This document shows, piece after piece, positions 20,946-33,800 of a stretch of DNA of 64,000 nt (its first letter is position 1; every line of letters begins with the position of its first letter). Origin of the DNA: Nemopilema nomurai (lineage: Eukaryota > Cnidaria > Scyphozoa > Rhizostomeae > Rhizostomatidae); contig ML133366.1 of NCBI GenBank assembly GCA_003864495.1, positions 1,526,871 to 1,590,870 of the forward strand, given 5' to 3'. The translations under genes and the position numbers were made by a program. Under the pieces are notes generated by a model, which worked only from the letters and a program-made list of their open reading frames with translations, was not told the origin of the DNA and ran no database searches.

Positions 20946-23900
20946 TCTTCTGTTTTACCAATATATTTTTATCTATGGTGAAAGTTGTCTTCAAAGTTTT
21001 ACTGGAATATATTCTATTTGAGTGACATGGTCTATCGTGAATTTAAATTTCAACCACGCAGAGTCATCAATTTCATTTAAATATCCTTTTCAGTAATTAT
21101 TTGGGTGAGCACGCTAGGAAGGGGCGCATACTTTGCCTTTTCAAGCGTAAATTATTTCGAGTGTCTTGCTGATAAGCTTCACCGCTGTATGTCTTTTTAA
21201 CTTTGAGCCAAAAGCAGTAAGTTGTTTCAAAACCAAGTTGAAATTTCGAGTCGGACTTGGGATACTTGCAAAAAGCAAGATCGAGTGCACGTCCCGTTTC
21301 AGTTTGGTGGCGTCCAGATGTGGCAATCAATCAAGTTGACAACTCGTTAATGTTAACACCCTTCAAGGAACCTTGTTCCAGCGAGCCAAGCGACCTCGGC
21401 ATGAAACAAACAACACGACATGACACCTTCCTACTTGCCAAGTCCGAAAAAGCTGCCACGAAATACTTGCTTTGTTGACCGTTTTACTCGTAGTTTTGGA
21501 AAGTATTGGGGGTAGATTACATGGCCGCTGTCTTTATCACAGTTTTGGAAATTGAGGGCGGTTTAAGCTTAAAATCGTAGGAGGGTTACACTGTCAATTC
21601 TCCATCGAAGAACAGTTGACCACAAGGAAAATGTTTTTCTTTTAGCTGATCAACCTGTAGTGAAGCGAGATAAAACTGCTTCGTATCGTTGTCTAAATTG
21701 ATTCCTATGTTGCCCCTGAATCGGCTCCGACTCTACTTGAACAGTTTACGACTGGCGAAACGTCAAAATCTGCTAAATTTGACAGTGCAAAGCCTACCCT
21801 TGAATTCTTGCAAAGTGTATAGTGGAAAATCACTGCCCAACCTAGTTATTTTTATAAAAAAAAACTGAAAAACCTCGTCAACCCAGTCATTTTTTGTTTA
21901 AATGACTTCGGGGGCTCTGCCATGCCGAAAAGCGACCCCTTGGCCAACACACAAAAAAAAATTGCAACGTAGTTATTTTCATCTTTTCTCGGGCTTTCTC
22001 GATAGCTCTGTCACGTTTTCAACCGTCCTATGGATAAGCTTTTTGCTCATTTACCTCGCTACGCTGTCGTAAGAGTTTAGTGTAATTTAAAGAAAAAACC
22101 GTGACACGAAATGAAACTTACCAATAGGCACCAAATTAATTCTACAGTTGCAGAAATCTCAACAACTCTACCAACACTAAAGAAACAACGCGAGAATGAG
22201 TAAACGTCGAATCGAAAACCATGCATCGTCATCCACCAAGAAAATTAAATACATACAACATAAAAACGTAGGGTTTTAAAGTTCGTACGGTAGTCTCTCG
22301 TCTATTAAAAACGGAGTTCTTGCTCTTCCTTTCTTCGTCCCAACACGGCAACAGTGGATAACATTTGACGCCATGCCATGACCCTGCAAGCAAGGAAAAC
22401 TCGTCAGAAGCGAGGTCTGCCAAAAACGCAATCTAAAAGACCAAAAAACAACGGCAGTTACTGATTATAGAATACATAAAACATGTTGTTTATCGCTAAA
22501 GCTATTTAGAGCAATTTAGAGCAATTTAGAGCAATTTAGAGTGAAAAACGCCCTCGAGGTATGGCGGAAGGGGTCAACAGGTCAATTAGCCAGGTGCGAA
22601 AATCTAACACAAAACCCAATTCTTCGAAAAAAGAACCAGAAAAACAACGAAAACGACAAACTTGAAGCAACACAACAAACTTACTTTGATTCGATTTAGA
22701 GAGGGCACGAAGTTTTCAGCATTTTGAAGTCAGCGAGAGGGCGTACCTGCCATTCCCCACGTTGCTGGTACCGCGAGTTTCGGCTCCATTTCTCTCTAAA
22801 AAGGAAAAAAGCCAGAAATCAAACCTCCCGTAACATCATTAAAGAAGTTAATCGTTTGATTATCAGAAATTTCCCTGAAAGCAAGCTATCTAGGTATTTG
22901 GAGCAATTTAGAGTGAAAAACGCCCTCGGGGCATGGCGGAAGGAGGTCAACAGGTCAACGGCCAGGTGCAAAAACCACGCACAAAAGCTAGTTTCTCGAG
23001 AGAAAAACCAGAAAAACGGCGATCATAATGCAACAAAACAAACTTACTTTGATTCGTTCTAGAGGGCACGACAAAGTTTTCAGCATTTCGTAGCCAGCGA
23101 GAGAGCCAGGTGGGGGCGTGCCTGAAGTTTCTCATGAATTTTTCTCCTGCCACCTCGAGTTTCGGCTCGATTTCTCACTTAAAATGAGGAAAAAGCAAAC
23201 AAATCAAATCTCTCTTAGCACAATTTTAAGTAAGTAAGCAATCAATTCAGCATTCAGAAAACATTCTAGAAAGCAAGCAAGCTCGTGGGTAGCAAATTTT
23301 TTGAAACGAATGGAAGCTGGAAAAATCGTGAAATACGCACGGAAATTTAGTTTAACATCAGGAATATCATCAGATCGAAAGGAGAAACGAAAGTTACTTA
23401 CTGTATGGCAGCTTTCAATGGTGAAATTCCCAAACCGCAATGAAAAGCAGCTCCAAAAATGAGCATGTCCAATCCACACGGGTAGCAAGCACGAAATGAC
23501 CCCTGTCCTGTCCCGAGCACGCTGTTGTTCTCTAGTACGCCTTGCTGCTCTGCTGGGACGCGTCACTCACGTCGGCAACTTGCATTTCGATTGGTGGAAG
23601 AGGACTCTCTTTTGTCCCCAAACAATGGAGGGCTGCAGAGGGAGACACGTGACCGGGGCAAGCTCGGTCGATCGAGGGCAAGAAAATTTTCTCCCCTCGG
23701 CCTGGAAATGGCGAATCGAACCAAAAACACGGCGAATTTCGAAAAAACGCTTGCGAATTTTGGAAAAAAAACCAGACATCCAGAAAGAGGCACTCCAGGC
23801 GAATCGTACCGCTAAGAAATGGGGAACGTGGCACGAACAGTTCGGGAGCCAGAGCTCGGAGAAGGCGGACGACCCGCGAGCGGCGCTCTGAAAAGTGGCA

Positions 23901-24255
23901 ATGTCCACTAAAAATGAGGAAAATTTTGGCAAAAAAACCAGCCACGATCGAAGACGAATGTTCGCCGAAGCGAGGGGTATAAAAACCTTGAGGATGGGGT
24001 TTGCCGTGGGGACAGGAGAGCGCCGAGAAGGCGGTCGAGAAGGGGTCTCGTCGGAGAAAAACGAACTTTTCGATCAAAAATCGTGCGAATTTTCCGGAAA
24101 AAAGCCTCAACTCTGTTGGGAGAACACGTTGGGAAGAAACAGCAAAAAGAATTTGGAAAAAAGACGCAGCAGTTTTGAAAAAGGGAGTACAATCGATCGG
24201 AGGCAAATATCAAAGGCGCCGCCTCATGAATAATAGGCATTTTAGTATATGTAGA
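20946..24255 (-). repeat. Helitron-associated repeat block, copy 2, with 5'-type terminus
   Basis: About 3.3 kb of repeated, apparently non-coding DNA equivalent to 36113-39545 and, from 21220, to 49590-52357. Read on the minus strand it starts TCTACATATACTAAAA at 24255. That resembles Helitron 5' ends, and the boundary is shared with copy 4 (52357) although the flanks differ. The right third (23500-24230) is CpG-rich with long open frames on both strands in all copies, but the frames are not conserved cleanly. Minus-strand splice-like signals recur, for example donors CAG|GTACGC near 22746 and AAA|GTAAGT near 22685. Confidence 0.6.
22497..23220 (-). repeat. Tandem exon-like modules of about 390 bp
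   Basis: Two diverged modules, starting near 22525 and 22911, each carry TTTAGAGTGAAAAACGCCCTC. On the minus strand each has a pyrimidine tract plus AG, a short open block containing GAGCCGAAACTCG, then a donor-like site. In the first module the block reads from AGAGAAATGGAGCC to a CAG|GTACGC donor. The same pair occurs near 37795-38450. A 10-11 bp repeat of AGCAATTTAG sits at 22506-22540. This could be captured host exons or a duplicated leader. Confidence 0.45.
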
Positions 24256-24533
24256 AGGGAGCCTCATCCCTTCATCTTTTGCGAACCCCGTCCTAGCGAT
24301 TGTCACATGAGTGCGAGTGATGCACGCGAAGGATGGCGAGTCATTTTTTCGTTGACAACTTTCGTTTCAAGTATGCGGTGCGTGGCTGTGCATTACGTCA
24401 TTTTTGCTCTCGATGCGAGGCTCTTGTCTTGCCGAGGCTAACATGTCTATTTTGTTTTTGGGGTAGTGTTAAGGGGCAATTCTATTCCCACAGAAGGGGT
24501 TTTAAGCCCGCGCAGCGGGGTTTTGGGGGCTAG
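24256..24533 (+). repeat. Helitron-type 3' terminus (plus orientation)
   Basis: The block ends with hairpin CCCGC-GCA-GCGGG, then GGTTTTGGGGG and CTAG at 24530-24533, followed by T. It abuts the 5'-type terminus at 24255. Its first 30 bases are the inverse of the start of the related blocks at 35850 and 49410. Confidence 0.65.
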
Positions 24534-25004
24534 TCTCCTGTTGTGCCATAGTATGTTTTAGCAAAATAATGGTCTACTTATATTCACGTTCCAATTGCTT
24601 CGATAATTATAATTTAAACTGAAATGATATAATTTGAAACCAAACCAAACATCCAGGTCCGTTTTTCCGCTAGGCTGATCTATGGTGCTCGTCTAAGTCT
24701 TTTTGATAGGTTTTTATATTTCGTTCTGTTAGTATTCGACCATTTTTAATTTTTGCTCAACTTTGTTGTCAGTTGTTGCTCTAAATTATTTTGGTTTCGA
24801 TTTGCTTCAAAGGTGCGGTATGGTTAACTGTGGAGTTGTTCAGACGTTATTTCTTAAATGGTGCTTTTTACATTTTGTTCGTATTCTGTGATCAGAATTT
24901 AACTTTTTGGTAATTTCACAAGAAAGTAATACGTATAGGCGAACGCAACTTCAAAGTTTCAAGAGGTAGGAGAAGAGAACGCTTTCTAGATATTTTCATG
25001 AGTT
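24534..25004. other. No gene seen
   Basis: AT-rich, apparently unique sequence downstream of the small minus-strand gene. No repeat match inside the window was found. Confidence 0.35.
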
Positions 25005-25749
25005 TTAATCTTCCATATTTAAAAGATCGTCATCAATATTATTGTCTTCTAAACTTTTGTTTATATTTCTCTCCTTCTTAATGTCTATAATGATATCCCG
25101 AATTTCTTTTTGAATGACGGTTAATCGGCATTCTGCGGCTTCCATCTTTCTTTGTATGCGCAGCAATTCGGCGCTTGTCTTTTCTGCATATTTCTCCAGT
25201 TTTTCTAACCTCTTCAAAGTTTGCTCGTCCATTCTATTAGGAGGAAAATATAGCTTAGTGATTGTACGAAATTTTTAAATTACAACATTGGAAAAAAGCG
25301 GTGTGCGGTGATATGTGTGCAAGTTGACTTCTTTTACAATTTCACATTGGAATGAAATTAAAGGGATTATAAATTGTCCACGGGATGAAAAGGTTGCCTT
25401 CGTTCTTTGGCTTGCTTTTAAAATTTCACTGTGCAATTCATTTATACAAAACTGGATAGTTGTTAACATTTGAAAATTTGTGGAGAGTTGAAGGATTTGT
25501 GAAGGAATAAATTAAAAAGAAATGACAATACTTACGCAAATAGTTTTATGTTGTTGAAACGTTGGCTATCTGTAAACAGAAGCGGACAGTAAGGTCAAGG
25601 TTCAACGTTTGCCGTTGTAATTGTAAAGATGATGGATGAAATGCATGCTCAGAAAGTGTAGAAAATCGACACTATTAGGTATCGTAACTTTTAAAATTTG
25701 GTAGTAACTTTAGTGCAAGTCCTTAAAAAGTGAAGAACTGATACTTACC
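25005..25749 (-). CDS. Small coiled-coil protein (75 aa) with spliced 5' leader
   Basis: The coding exon runs from ATG 25232 to TAG 25005 and encodes a Lys/Glu/Leu-rich, almost wholly helical peptide (starts MDEQTLKRLEKLEK) with an acidic end (DDDLLNMED). The ATG lies one base after a good acceptor, TTTTCCTCCTAATAG. Upstream on the same strand a 34-nt exon (25569-25536) lies between acceptor TCTGTTTACAG and donor GTAAGT. A further donor CTG|GTAAGT at 25749 ends a leader exon that starts somewhere above 25750. This is one of the few pieces that looks like an ordinary host gene. I do not recognise the family; short coiled-coil adaptor or complex subunits would fit. Confidence 0.5.
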
Positions 25750-28184
25750 AGGTGTCCACGCGCCGTGTAATATTTGTGTTAATCTGTCTCGTCGTTTTGG
25801 GATGGGACTTTTTAAAGAGTACCTAGTCATGTGATACCTGTAGATTCGTGTTTGTGGGAACGGAAATAGTGCCAATGTGCGATTGAAGGTAATGTGTGAT
25901 TAATTTTCTTCAGGCTGGTTGGCAGGTATATGTGAATTTTAAAAACAACACTAAAGTCGGAAGCTTTGTGTTGGCAGCGAGGCATGAAGGAAACACGCAT
26001 AGGATGGGGCCGGGTTATTTCAAACGAATTTTGACACTACCACTGTTTGAGGTGTCTGCAGCTTTGAAGTTAAGTTCACGCGAGATGGTATTCTTGGCTT
26101 CAATTTGAGGCTGTTGCTTTTTGGGACGGCTATGTATGACGTCAAACTTCGCTTCTAACCGAGGCTGTTGAGGCCGTGCAATGGGCATTTGTTTGGGGGG
26201 CCATTTATGGACCCTTCTATTATCTTGAAACAGTTGAGTCAGCGTAGACGTTTTGAGGGCTATTGTGTGACAAAACATTACTTATTATTTGAAAATACAT
26301 TAGTTATGGTTTGTTTGTTTCAAAACGAATTTTATTCTTTTGGTTTTTTCCATAAAAAGAGTTGAACTAAAGTCCATGAGATTTGCTTTGTATGTGCATT
26401 TTGTTTTTGTGCTACATTTTGCATGCCATCTTTATTGTCTCGTGACGTTGTGCAACTTAGTTGTGGGTGAACGATAAGACCTTATAACGCAGTTGTTTAA
26501 TGTTTGATTGAATTGAATGATGATCATGACGAAGGATGTCATATTTGCTTGTAATTGATACTTCTAGGGGTGGCTTGAATAGTCGAATTCTGAAATTGAA
26601 GTAGGCCAGAATTTTATACGGGAGTCTTTGTTTAATTTTTCACGCACAAACTTTAAAATTGGTCCTCTTTTGTTTGAAAATTGGGATAGATCTTCCCTGG
26701 CATTTTTGGCATAATACTTGATTTATGTAGATGGTGAATGTTTTTTGTTTTGCACTGGGGCATTGTTTAGAGATGTTCTATTTGTTGCTTATCGAGCCAA
26801 AGATGCCTAGCTAAAGCAAATACCATTAAAAGCCCCTTTTACGAGTATGCTTGTTGTTTCATTTAATGTTGCCCTGATTGCCTACTTGTTTCATGTCATC
26901 TGGAAGACAGGTACGCCGAAGGTTAATGCTGGTAAACATTTGTTTGAAAGTTTCAAATCTTTTCCAGTGTTTAAAAAGTGTTTTTGAGGTAAGGGAAATA
27001 TTTTTTTAAACTTGAGCCTTCGGTTATTTCAAGTGTATACGAAAATTTTGAACCGGATTTATGAAACGTTGCTAAGGAATGAGAGAGTAAAACCTCCAAC
27101 TGTTATGGTAGGAAATGTAATTAAACTATATTGATTAAAACTACTAAAGATTAAAAATTATATTTATATAAAAAAAAACGTAAAACATTAATAATAATGA
27201 ATGTTAACAATTTTTCCAGTTATATTCTGGTTGGTGCCTTGTTTTTCGTTGTCTTTTCTTTTTTTTTTGTGTGGCACCAATTTTATTTTGACTGTGTCTC
27301 CTGGTCTACAATAAAAAATATTTTATAAGTCATTTGAACGGAGGCAGGTGGTAAATAAAGGTGAAAAATGATCATTCACATCTCAAATTGCCTGCGAAAA
27401 ATGATCTGCCAAGCTGATAATCTGATATGTATTTAAAGAATAGATTCGTATGAATGAATTCATAGATGAAAAAGAAAAATATCTTCTAAAAGCCGTTGAA
27501 TTCTTAAACAAATAAATAACCTGAAAGACGGTAATGGCGATCCCATAGTTACCTTATGATCCTGATTCTATTTCCTTCGTTATGACGAAAAAAATTTTCT
27601 CCCTTTTAATACGAAGGCCTTGCGTCAAATATTTAAAGGCGCCAATTGATGGCCGGTATGGAATGTCCTACAAAGATAATTATGTTGATGAATAGCCGTG
27701 TAATGGACCACTAACGACTGATAACCGGAGTAAAGTTGCCTGTTTAACTACTGTTTCACTGCAAACAAACATCTATCGCCGCATATATTCGAAAGACAAA
27801 ATTTGCAAACTTTACAAATCTATACTACACAAATCTATAAGTATATAAGTATGAAAAGAAGTCTTACTTTTGATCTTTTTCCAAAAAGGACTTTTACCGT
27901 ATTTCTTTGGTCCTCCATTTTTAAAATGCTTGCTCTGGTCTAAGAGGGTGAGGTAGTCATTACCCTTTTATATGGTTAAAACAATGGTTTTGTCGGGGGA
28001 AGTTGACTGAGGCTTTTTTCTATTCTATGTGCTACTATTTAGGGAGGAATGATCAATTAGATGACAGATGTTACCTGTTAAAAAAGTTTGCATGCTACTG
28101 CTATATTTCAAAGGTGATGGGAGATTGTTTTTCTGTTGTACCGGCCGGACAAATAAGGTATTGTGTCGCAGTTGCAATCACAGG
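25750..28184. other. No recognised gene; probably unique host intergenic DNA
   Basis: AT-rich sequence with many short open frames but none with a recognisable domain or splice support. A/T runs lie near 27165-27265. A leader exon and promoter for the small minus-strand gene probably lie in the first few hundred bases. Confidence 0.35.
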
Positions 28185-28930
28185 ATTGCAAGATTGCAGT
28201 TTGACGGTGTCTCGACGCGGTAATCCACTAAGTTGACAATTCGTCAATCTTAACACCGCGAAAGGAACTCTTGCCAGTGTGTTATCGGGCCAAGCGATCG
28301 CGGCACGAAACAAACAACACGACATGACACCTTCTAACTTGCCAACGGGCTTGCCAAGTCCGAAAAAGTTGACATGACAAACATGTTTCGTTGACGGTTT
28401 ACTCATCCTTTGTCATCATCTTTGTAGCACCCCCGGCCAAATGAATTGACCCATCTTACAGCTATTCAAGTCTATGTAGACTCTTTCGTTGTCTAAATGT
28501 ATTTCTAACTTGCTCTTGAAATGGTTCTGACTCTATTAGAGGAGCCCTGCTTCTAGCCTAAAAAAACTGGCTATAAATGGGAACAAAAGAAATACCAGGT
28601 CAAAACTTTTTCATAATCACGCCTCATATTCAGTAGCGATCTTTAATTTGTTTGTGATCTTGCTTGTTCTAGAAATTTTAACGGCACCGTGAACAAGAGA
28701 ACAATGTGAGAATGAAGGAAAACCAAATTAAAGATCATTCATCATCATCCACCACACAATAGAAATACATAAGCCCCCAAAACCCCGTTGCGCGGGCTTA
28801 AATCCCCTTCTGTGGGAGAGGAATTGCCCCTTAAAACTACTCCATAAATATTAAAATGTCAACAGTTGTGTCTTTGTTTTTAAAAAGGTAGTTCTCGTTT
28901 GTTCTTTTGCCTCTTCACGGATGCGCTGGC
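28185..28930 (+). repeat. Diverged Helitron repeat-block fragment, interrupted
   Basis: From CAGTTTGACGGTGTC onward this matches the left part of the repeat blocks at 10780 and 36490, including ACGACATGACACCTTC. It is interrupted at 28771 by a short Helitron 3'-terminus piece and resumes at about 28866 with GTAGTTCTCG, equivalent to the GGAGTTCTTGC region of the other copies. It is more diverged than copies 1-4. Confidence 0.5.
28771..28860 (-). repeat. Short Helitron 3'-terminus piece (minus orientation)
   Basis: About 90 bp with the hairpin and G-rich end seen at 10465, but the terminal tetranucleotide reads CTTA on the minus strand instead of CTAG. It splits the surrounding repeat fragment, so it looks like an insertion or a rearranged end. 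Confidence 0.5.
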
Positions 28931-29515
28931 TAGGTGCACTCTGAGGAAATGTTCTGAAAAGAAACAAACAATCGTTACACAAGAAATTCGTTCTTAGGAA
29001 GGAAAACAAAGTTTGGCTAGAATAATCTTTAAAATGGCAACTATTACTATATGTTGAATCCTGTTCAATACATTTTTGGGAAATGGTTGGGAATGTTGGG
29101 ATTGTTTGCTTTCCTTCGACAGTGCACCCTTACCTTTTTTCCTTCCAAAGAAGAGTTTGAAATACAGCTTGCAAAACTACTAATGTCTATATGCAGAGAA
29201 AAGTTGAATTTGTTGCCGGATGCATTAGTGAAAAGCCTGAACACCACGTCAAGGGGCATCCTTTGTTCAAGGTTTCCTTTTTTAATGGCAGTTTATTTGG
29301 GAAATTTTCTATTGAATAGTTCCTTCTAATAACTATAAACACCATGTTAGGGAAATTTGGGAGTTGGGGAGTTAAACTGCCATTGAGCAAAGGAACTACA
29401 CCTTCCCATAGGCAACATCGGGGAAGATGTCAAGCATAACTCAAAAACTGTTCCATGAAGAAATGTATTGAATAGAGCAGTAGAAGTGGAGTAGAAATAC
29501 AGAGTAGTCTAGTGT
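28931..29515. other. No gene seen
   Basis: Region between the repeat fragment and the tandem array. Small inverted pairs exist (TTCAATACATTT near 29068 with its inverse near 29461, and AATGGCAGTTTA near 29286 with its inverse near 29372), so part may be a decayed foldback element. No coding feature was accepted. Confidence 0.3.
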
Positions 29516-30720
29516 TGAAAGAAAAGGAAGAGAAGAACAGTATAAATAATGATCATGTTGGGGCTCACTGAGTACACTATTTTAGTGTTTAGACAGAAAA
29601 TATGGATCCAGGGGTATCAGGATCAAAGATCAAGATACCCCATGGGTGAGTGCAACACAGTGTAGCACTCACCTCCTATACATTTCGGTGGATCGGGAGC
29701 CCCAAGGTTGGCATGTATAGGCGCCTGGTTGGGCTGATCAAGAGTGATCAATCTTGGGATGATCAAAATTATACTTTATTTGAATTAGTGCACTATCATT
29801 CAGTAGAAAAGATATGAGTATGGGTCAGAAGGTATCAGAATTACAGCCAAGTAGTCTGGCAATGAAGGGATAGAACATGCTGAACAGTAGCGTGGAAGAT
29901 GTAGCTCAACTATTAAGAAATAGATACAGAAGAAGAAATTACAATCAAGAGAAGAAAAGTATAAATAATGATCATGTGAGGCTCACTGAGTAGTTTATTT
30001 GAATTAGTGCACTATCATTCAGTAGAAAAGATATGAGTATGGGTCAGAAGGTATCAGAATTACAGCCAAGTAGTCTGGCAATGAAAGGATAGAACATGCT
30101 GAACAGTAGCGTGGAAGATGTAGCTCAACTATTAAGAAATAGATACAGAAGAAGAAATTACAATCAAGAGAAGAAAAGTATAAATAATGATCATGTGAGG
30201 CTCACTGAGTAGTTTATTTGAATTAGTGCACTATCATTCAGTAGAAAAGATATGAGTATGGGTCAGAAGGTATCAGAATTACAGCCAAGTAGTCTGGCAA
30301 TGAAAGGATAGAACATGCTGAACAGTAGCGTGGAAGATGTAGCTCAACTATTAAGAAATAGATACAGAAGAAGAAATTACAATCAAGAGAAGAAAAGTAT
30401 AAATAATGATCATGTGAGGCTCACTGAGTAGTTTATTTGAATTAGTGCACTATCATTCAGTAGAAAAGATATGAGTATGGGTCAGAAGGTATCAGAATTA
30501 CAGCCAAGTAGTCTGGCAATGAAAGGATAGAACATGCTGAACAGTAGCGTGGAAGATGTAGCTCAACTATTAAGAAATAGATACAGAAGAAGAAATTACA
30601 ATCAAGAGAAGAAAAGTATAAATAATGATCATGTGAGGCTCACTGAGTACTTTATTTGAATTAGTGCACTATTATTCAGTAGAAAAGATATGAGTATGGG
30701 TTGGAGGGTATCAGGATTAG
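29516..30720. repeat. Tandem array, 219-bp period, about 4.5 copies
   Basis: The landmark GAATTAGTGCACTAT starts at 29782, 30001, 30220, 30439 and 30658, spacing 219 bp each time. The three inner copies are almost identical. The first and last are partial or more diverged; the final one reads GGTTGGAGGGTATCAGG. It lies between the end of the helicase gene and the proposed 3' end of the Helitron. Near identity suggests recent expansion, and the copy number may be compressed in the assembly. Confidence 0.9.
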
Positions 30721-30805
30721 ATCACCTAAATGATATCCAAGTGTGGCGTGCAACAAAATGTGTGCATGGAGGTCTATCAGTTTAATGGATCGTGGGGCAT
30801 GGGGC

Positions 30806-33800
30806 TTACTGCAAAACTTCACGGTAGACAACATTCTTTGTTTTCTGTCCTTCTGGTAGCATGACTTTAATGCCAGCAAATGACTTAGCCCTTGACATGG
30901 CAACGTAGAGTTGGCCATGACTGAAGACAGGCTCAGGTAGATAAACACCAACATACCTTAATGACTGGCCTTGGGCTTTGTTGATTGTGAGACAGTAAGC
31001 TAGTCTCACTGGAAACTGGACTCTTGCAATATTGATAGGTAGGGCTGTATCTTGTGATGACATTGTGATTTTCGGTATCATCACATACTCACCTCTATGC
31101 TCATTTCCTATAATTTCTGCGCAAATAACATGGCGTTGTAAATCTCTTACTATGAGACGGGTGCCATTACAGAGTCCTCTTTTTGGATTGATGTTCCTTA
31201 ATAGGATAACAGTTGCACCATCTAGAAAAGAAAATTCTTTATTAGAAGTTGAATTTGGAGATTTATTTATGATGGAAAATGACAGACACATTTATAAACA
31301 TTTGAATTTGCAAAATTATCAACAGTAAGGTCTCAATAGAGTTTGAAGTAAATATTTGAAGACAAAATACCTTGAGCTGCAACTTGTGAAGTGGCATTCC
31401 TCCGGGGGTTTGTGCATTGAGAAATTCAATTGGATATGCTGCAGCTTCTACCGGGTCCTCACTGATTACCCTGTCTGTACTGAGGTATGTGTGCATAGGT
31501 GTTTGCAATCTATCAAGCACCAGCTCATTGATGCGGTGAGTGAACTGATTCTTGGGAGTCAAGCAGCAGCGTTCTGACATTGTTCCAGGATCTAGCATTT
31601 GGTTTGGCTGTCCTGGTTGTGTTGGTGGATACAGAAAGCTGACCAGCTCATTGAGTGAAGGAAGCAAGATGTTTTCTGGTAAGGTGACTTGGTCAAAGTC
31701 ATCATGTGGCTCCTCACCATTGCCAAGTCTTAACAGCCAGTCAGCAAAATGCCTGTACTGTTCATCACGTGTGGCTCTCATGTTTACATGAAGTTGAAAT
31801 TTGTTGAAGTGTTGCCACAGAGGAGAATTCTTCAAGCTTTCTTGGACAATGCGTTCTCTACCTGCTCTAAGAACAACTGGGAGAACCTGCCTGAAATCAC
31901 CTCCAAGAAACATATACTTACCTCAAAAAGGTTGGTCAGTTTGTGTAATATCTCTCAGGAGAATGTCAACTGCTTTCAAAGCATTTGCAGGAATCATAGA
32001 AGCCTCATCCCAGATAAAGAGAGAGGTTTCTAAAAGCTTCTGAGCTCTTGCGCTTTGACGTTTAATGTTACAAGTGGAATCTGGCAGTAATGGAATAGGA
32101 ATCTGGAAAGTTGAATGAGCTGTAGCTCCATTAATCAACAATGTGCCAGCTATCCCAGAATATGCAACACATTTTACTTTCACACCTAAGGCTTGAAGGT
32201 TGTGCACTAATGTGTTGTAAAGAAATGTCTTACCTGTGCCTGCTGGACCATCCACAAAGTAGCAGTTTTGTTCAGATGCTGTTTGTATAGCATTCATGAC
32301 GGTGTTGTGAATGTGAAGTTGGTTGTCATTAAGAAGCTGCAGCATTTCTGCTCCCTGTTCTTGCTCACGGATGACATCAATATCTTCATCTGCATTCTGT
32401 GGCTGATTGTAGCCCTCTGGAAGCTGGGGTAAATCTGAGAATTCAGCATTAGTAATTGACTTACCATGAATCCTGAGATTGTTGTCAATGTCCCAGAGGC
32501 AAAGATACATGTGTCTGTCTTCAAAGACAATGGCTGGATTGTTGACTTGATCATGTCTAACATAATCTTCAGACATCACTTCTTTGAATTGTTCAAACAG
32601 TGCTCTAATGTCAGATGGTGTCTGAAATACCATGAGTGTGGCAAATAGTTGCCTCATCTGTGAAGGCATGTTCATGATTGATGCCTCTTGCAAGCATCGT
32701 CTATGTTCAGCATCATCTTCCAAAAGACCCAGTGCCCTTGCTGCACCCTTGAATGTCTCGTGTAGATGACCATCAATGGTTCGTATGTCTTCAAAGGATG
32801 TTACTCCTCTCCGATGGAGAAGAAGCAATCTGAGGGCAAACCTTTCTGGATCTGATGGCTGCACTTGGTATATCCTACCAATGAGTGGTGCTGTCTGTCG
32901 CTGCCTCATTTTCCACCTTTTGTTTCTTTGGTCAAATGTGTAATGGTGTGGAATTTCCGAATATAGATACTGCTGTGCATTTGGATCTTCTTGGTTCAGT
33001 TGAAACCAAGCAGTGAGCGTTGTGTTTGGATTTACATTGAGTACCCTGTCCTCGTTTCCTTCCTGGAAATAAACATTCTGCTGCAAAGGTAGATGCACAG
33101 CAAGGCGAATGATGGTGTGGCTCTTGTCATGCATCTTATACTGCATGATTCGAAACACAGCTTGATGAGGGCCAACATACCTCGCATTGAGGTATTGAAG
33201 AATCTCATCATGATGTAGTATGTTGTTCCTGATTTCCACATGTGCAGAATCATTTCCTTTGTGAATGTATTTGAAAATGTACTTGACACTTTTTACAGTT
33301 GTGCAGATTTCAACATTCATATGACAGTTGAATTTTGTGAGAAGTTGTGGACTGTAAGGAACAACCCAAGAGTCATTAACCATGTGGTGACGTAGCTGTG
33401 CCAGGTGCTGTCCTCTACGTCTGTACAAAGGATATCCATTGACATTTAATTCTGTCTCCTGACCAATGCTTTAGGGAAGTCCTTTTTGCATTGACCATCC
33501 TGCATGCACACACATGGGGTCAAGTGACCACATGGCCCATGAATCATGTGCTTCTTGACAACTTCATGTAAATGTGCATTTCGTTGTGGATCTGGAATTT
33601 CTGCAGACACCAACATATCAACATCCTCTGCTGTACGTGGTTTGTCGGCATCCGAAAGAAACAGAACCATGTGTGCATGTGGTAAACCCCTTTTCTGGAA
33701 CTCAATTGTGTAAACATATGCAATCACATGTCCTAAAACATGTCTCTGAAGCAGGTCACACAAAAGTTCCTTCAGCTTCAGGTGAAAAACACGACTGACA

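Noticed and set aside
23532..24206. Long minus-strand open frame (224 codons) in the CpG-rich part of the repeat block
   Set aside because: Similar length in copy 3 but broken in copy 4. The opposite strand is open too, composition is Phe/Ser/Arg-rich without domains, and the changes between copies show no codon pattern. Treated as repeat DNA.
29068..29472. MITE with TTCAATACATTT ends
   Set aside because: Only 12 bp match, with no target duplication or subterminal similarity.
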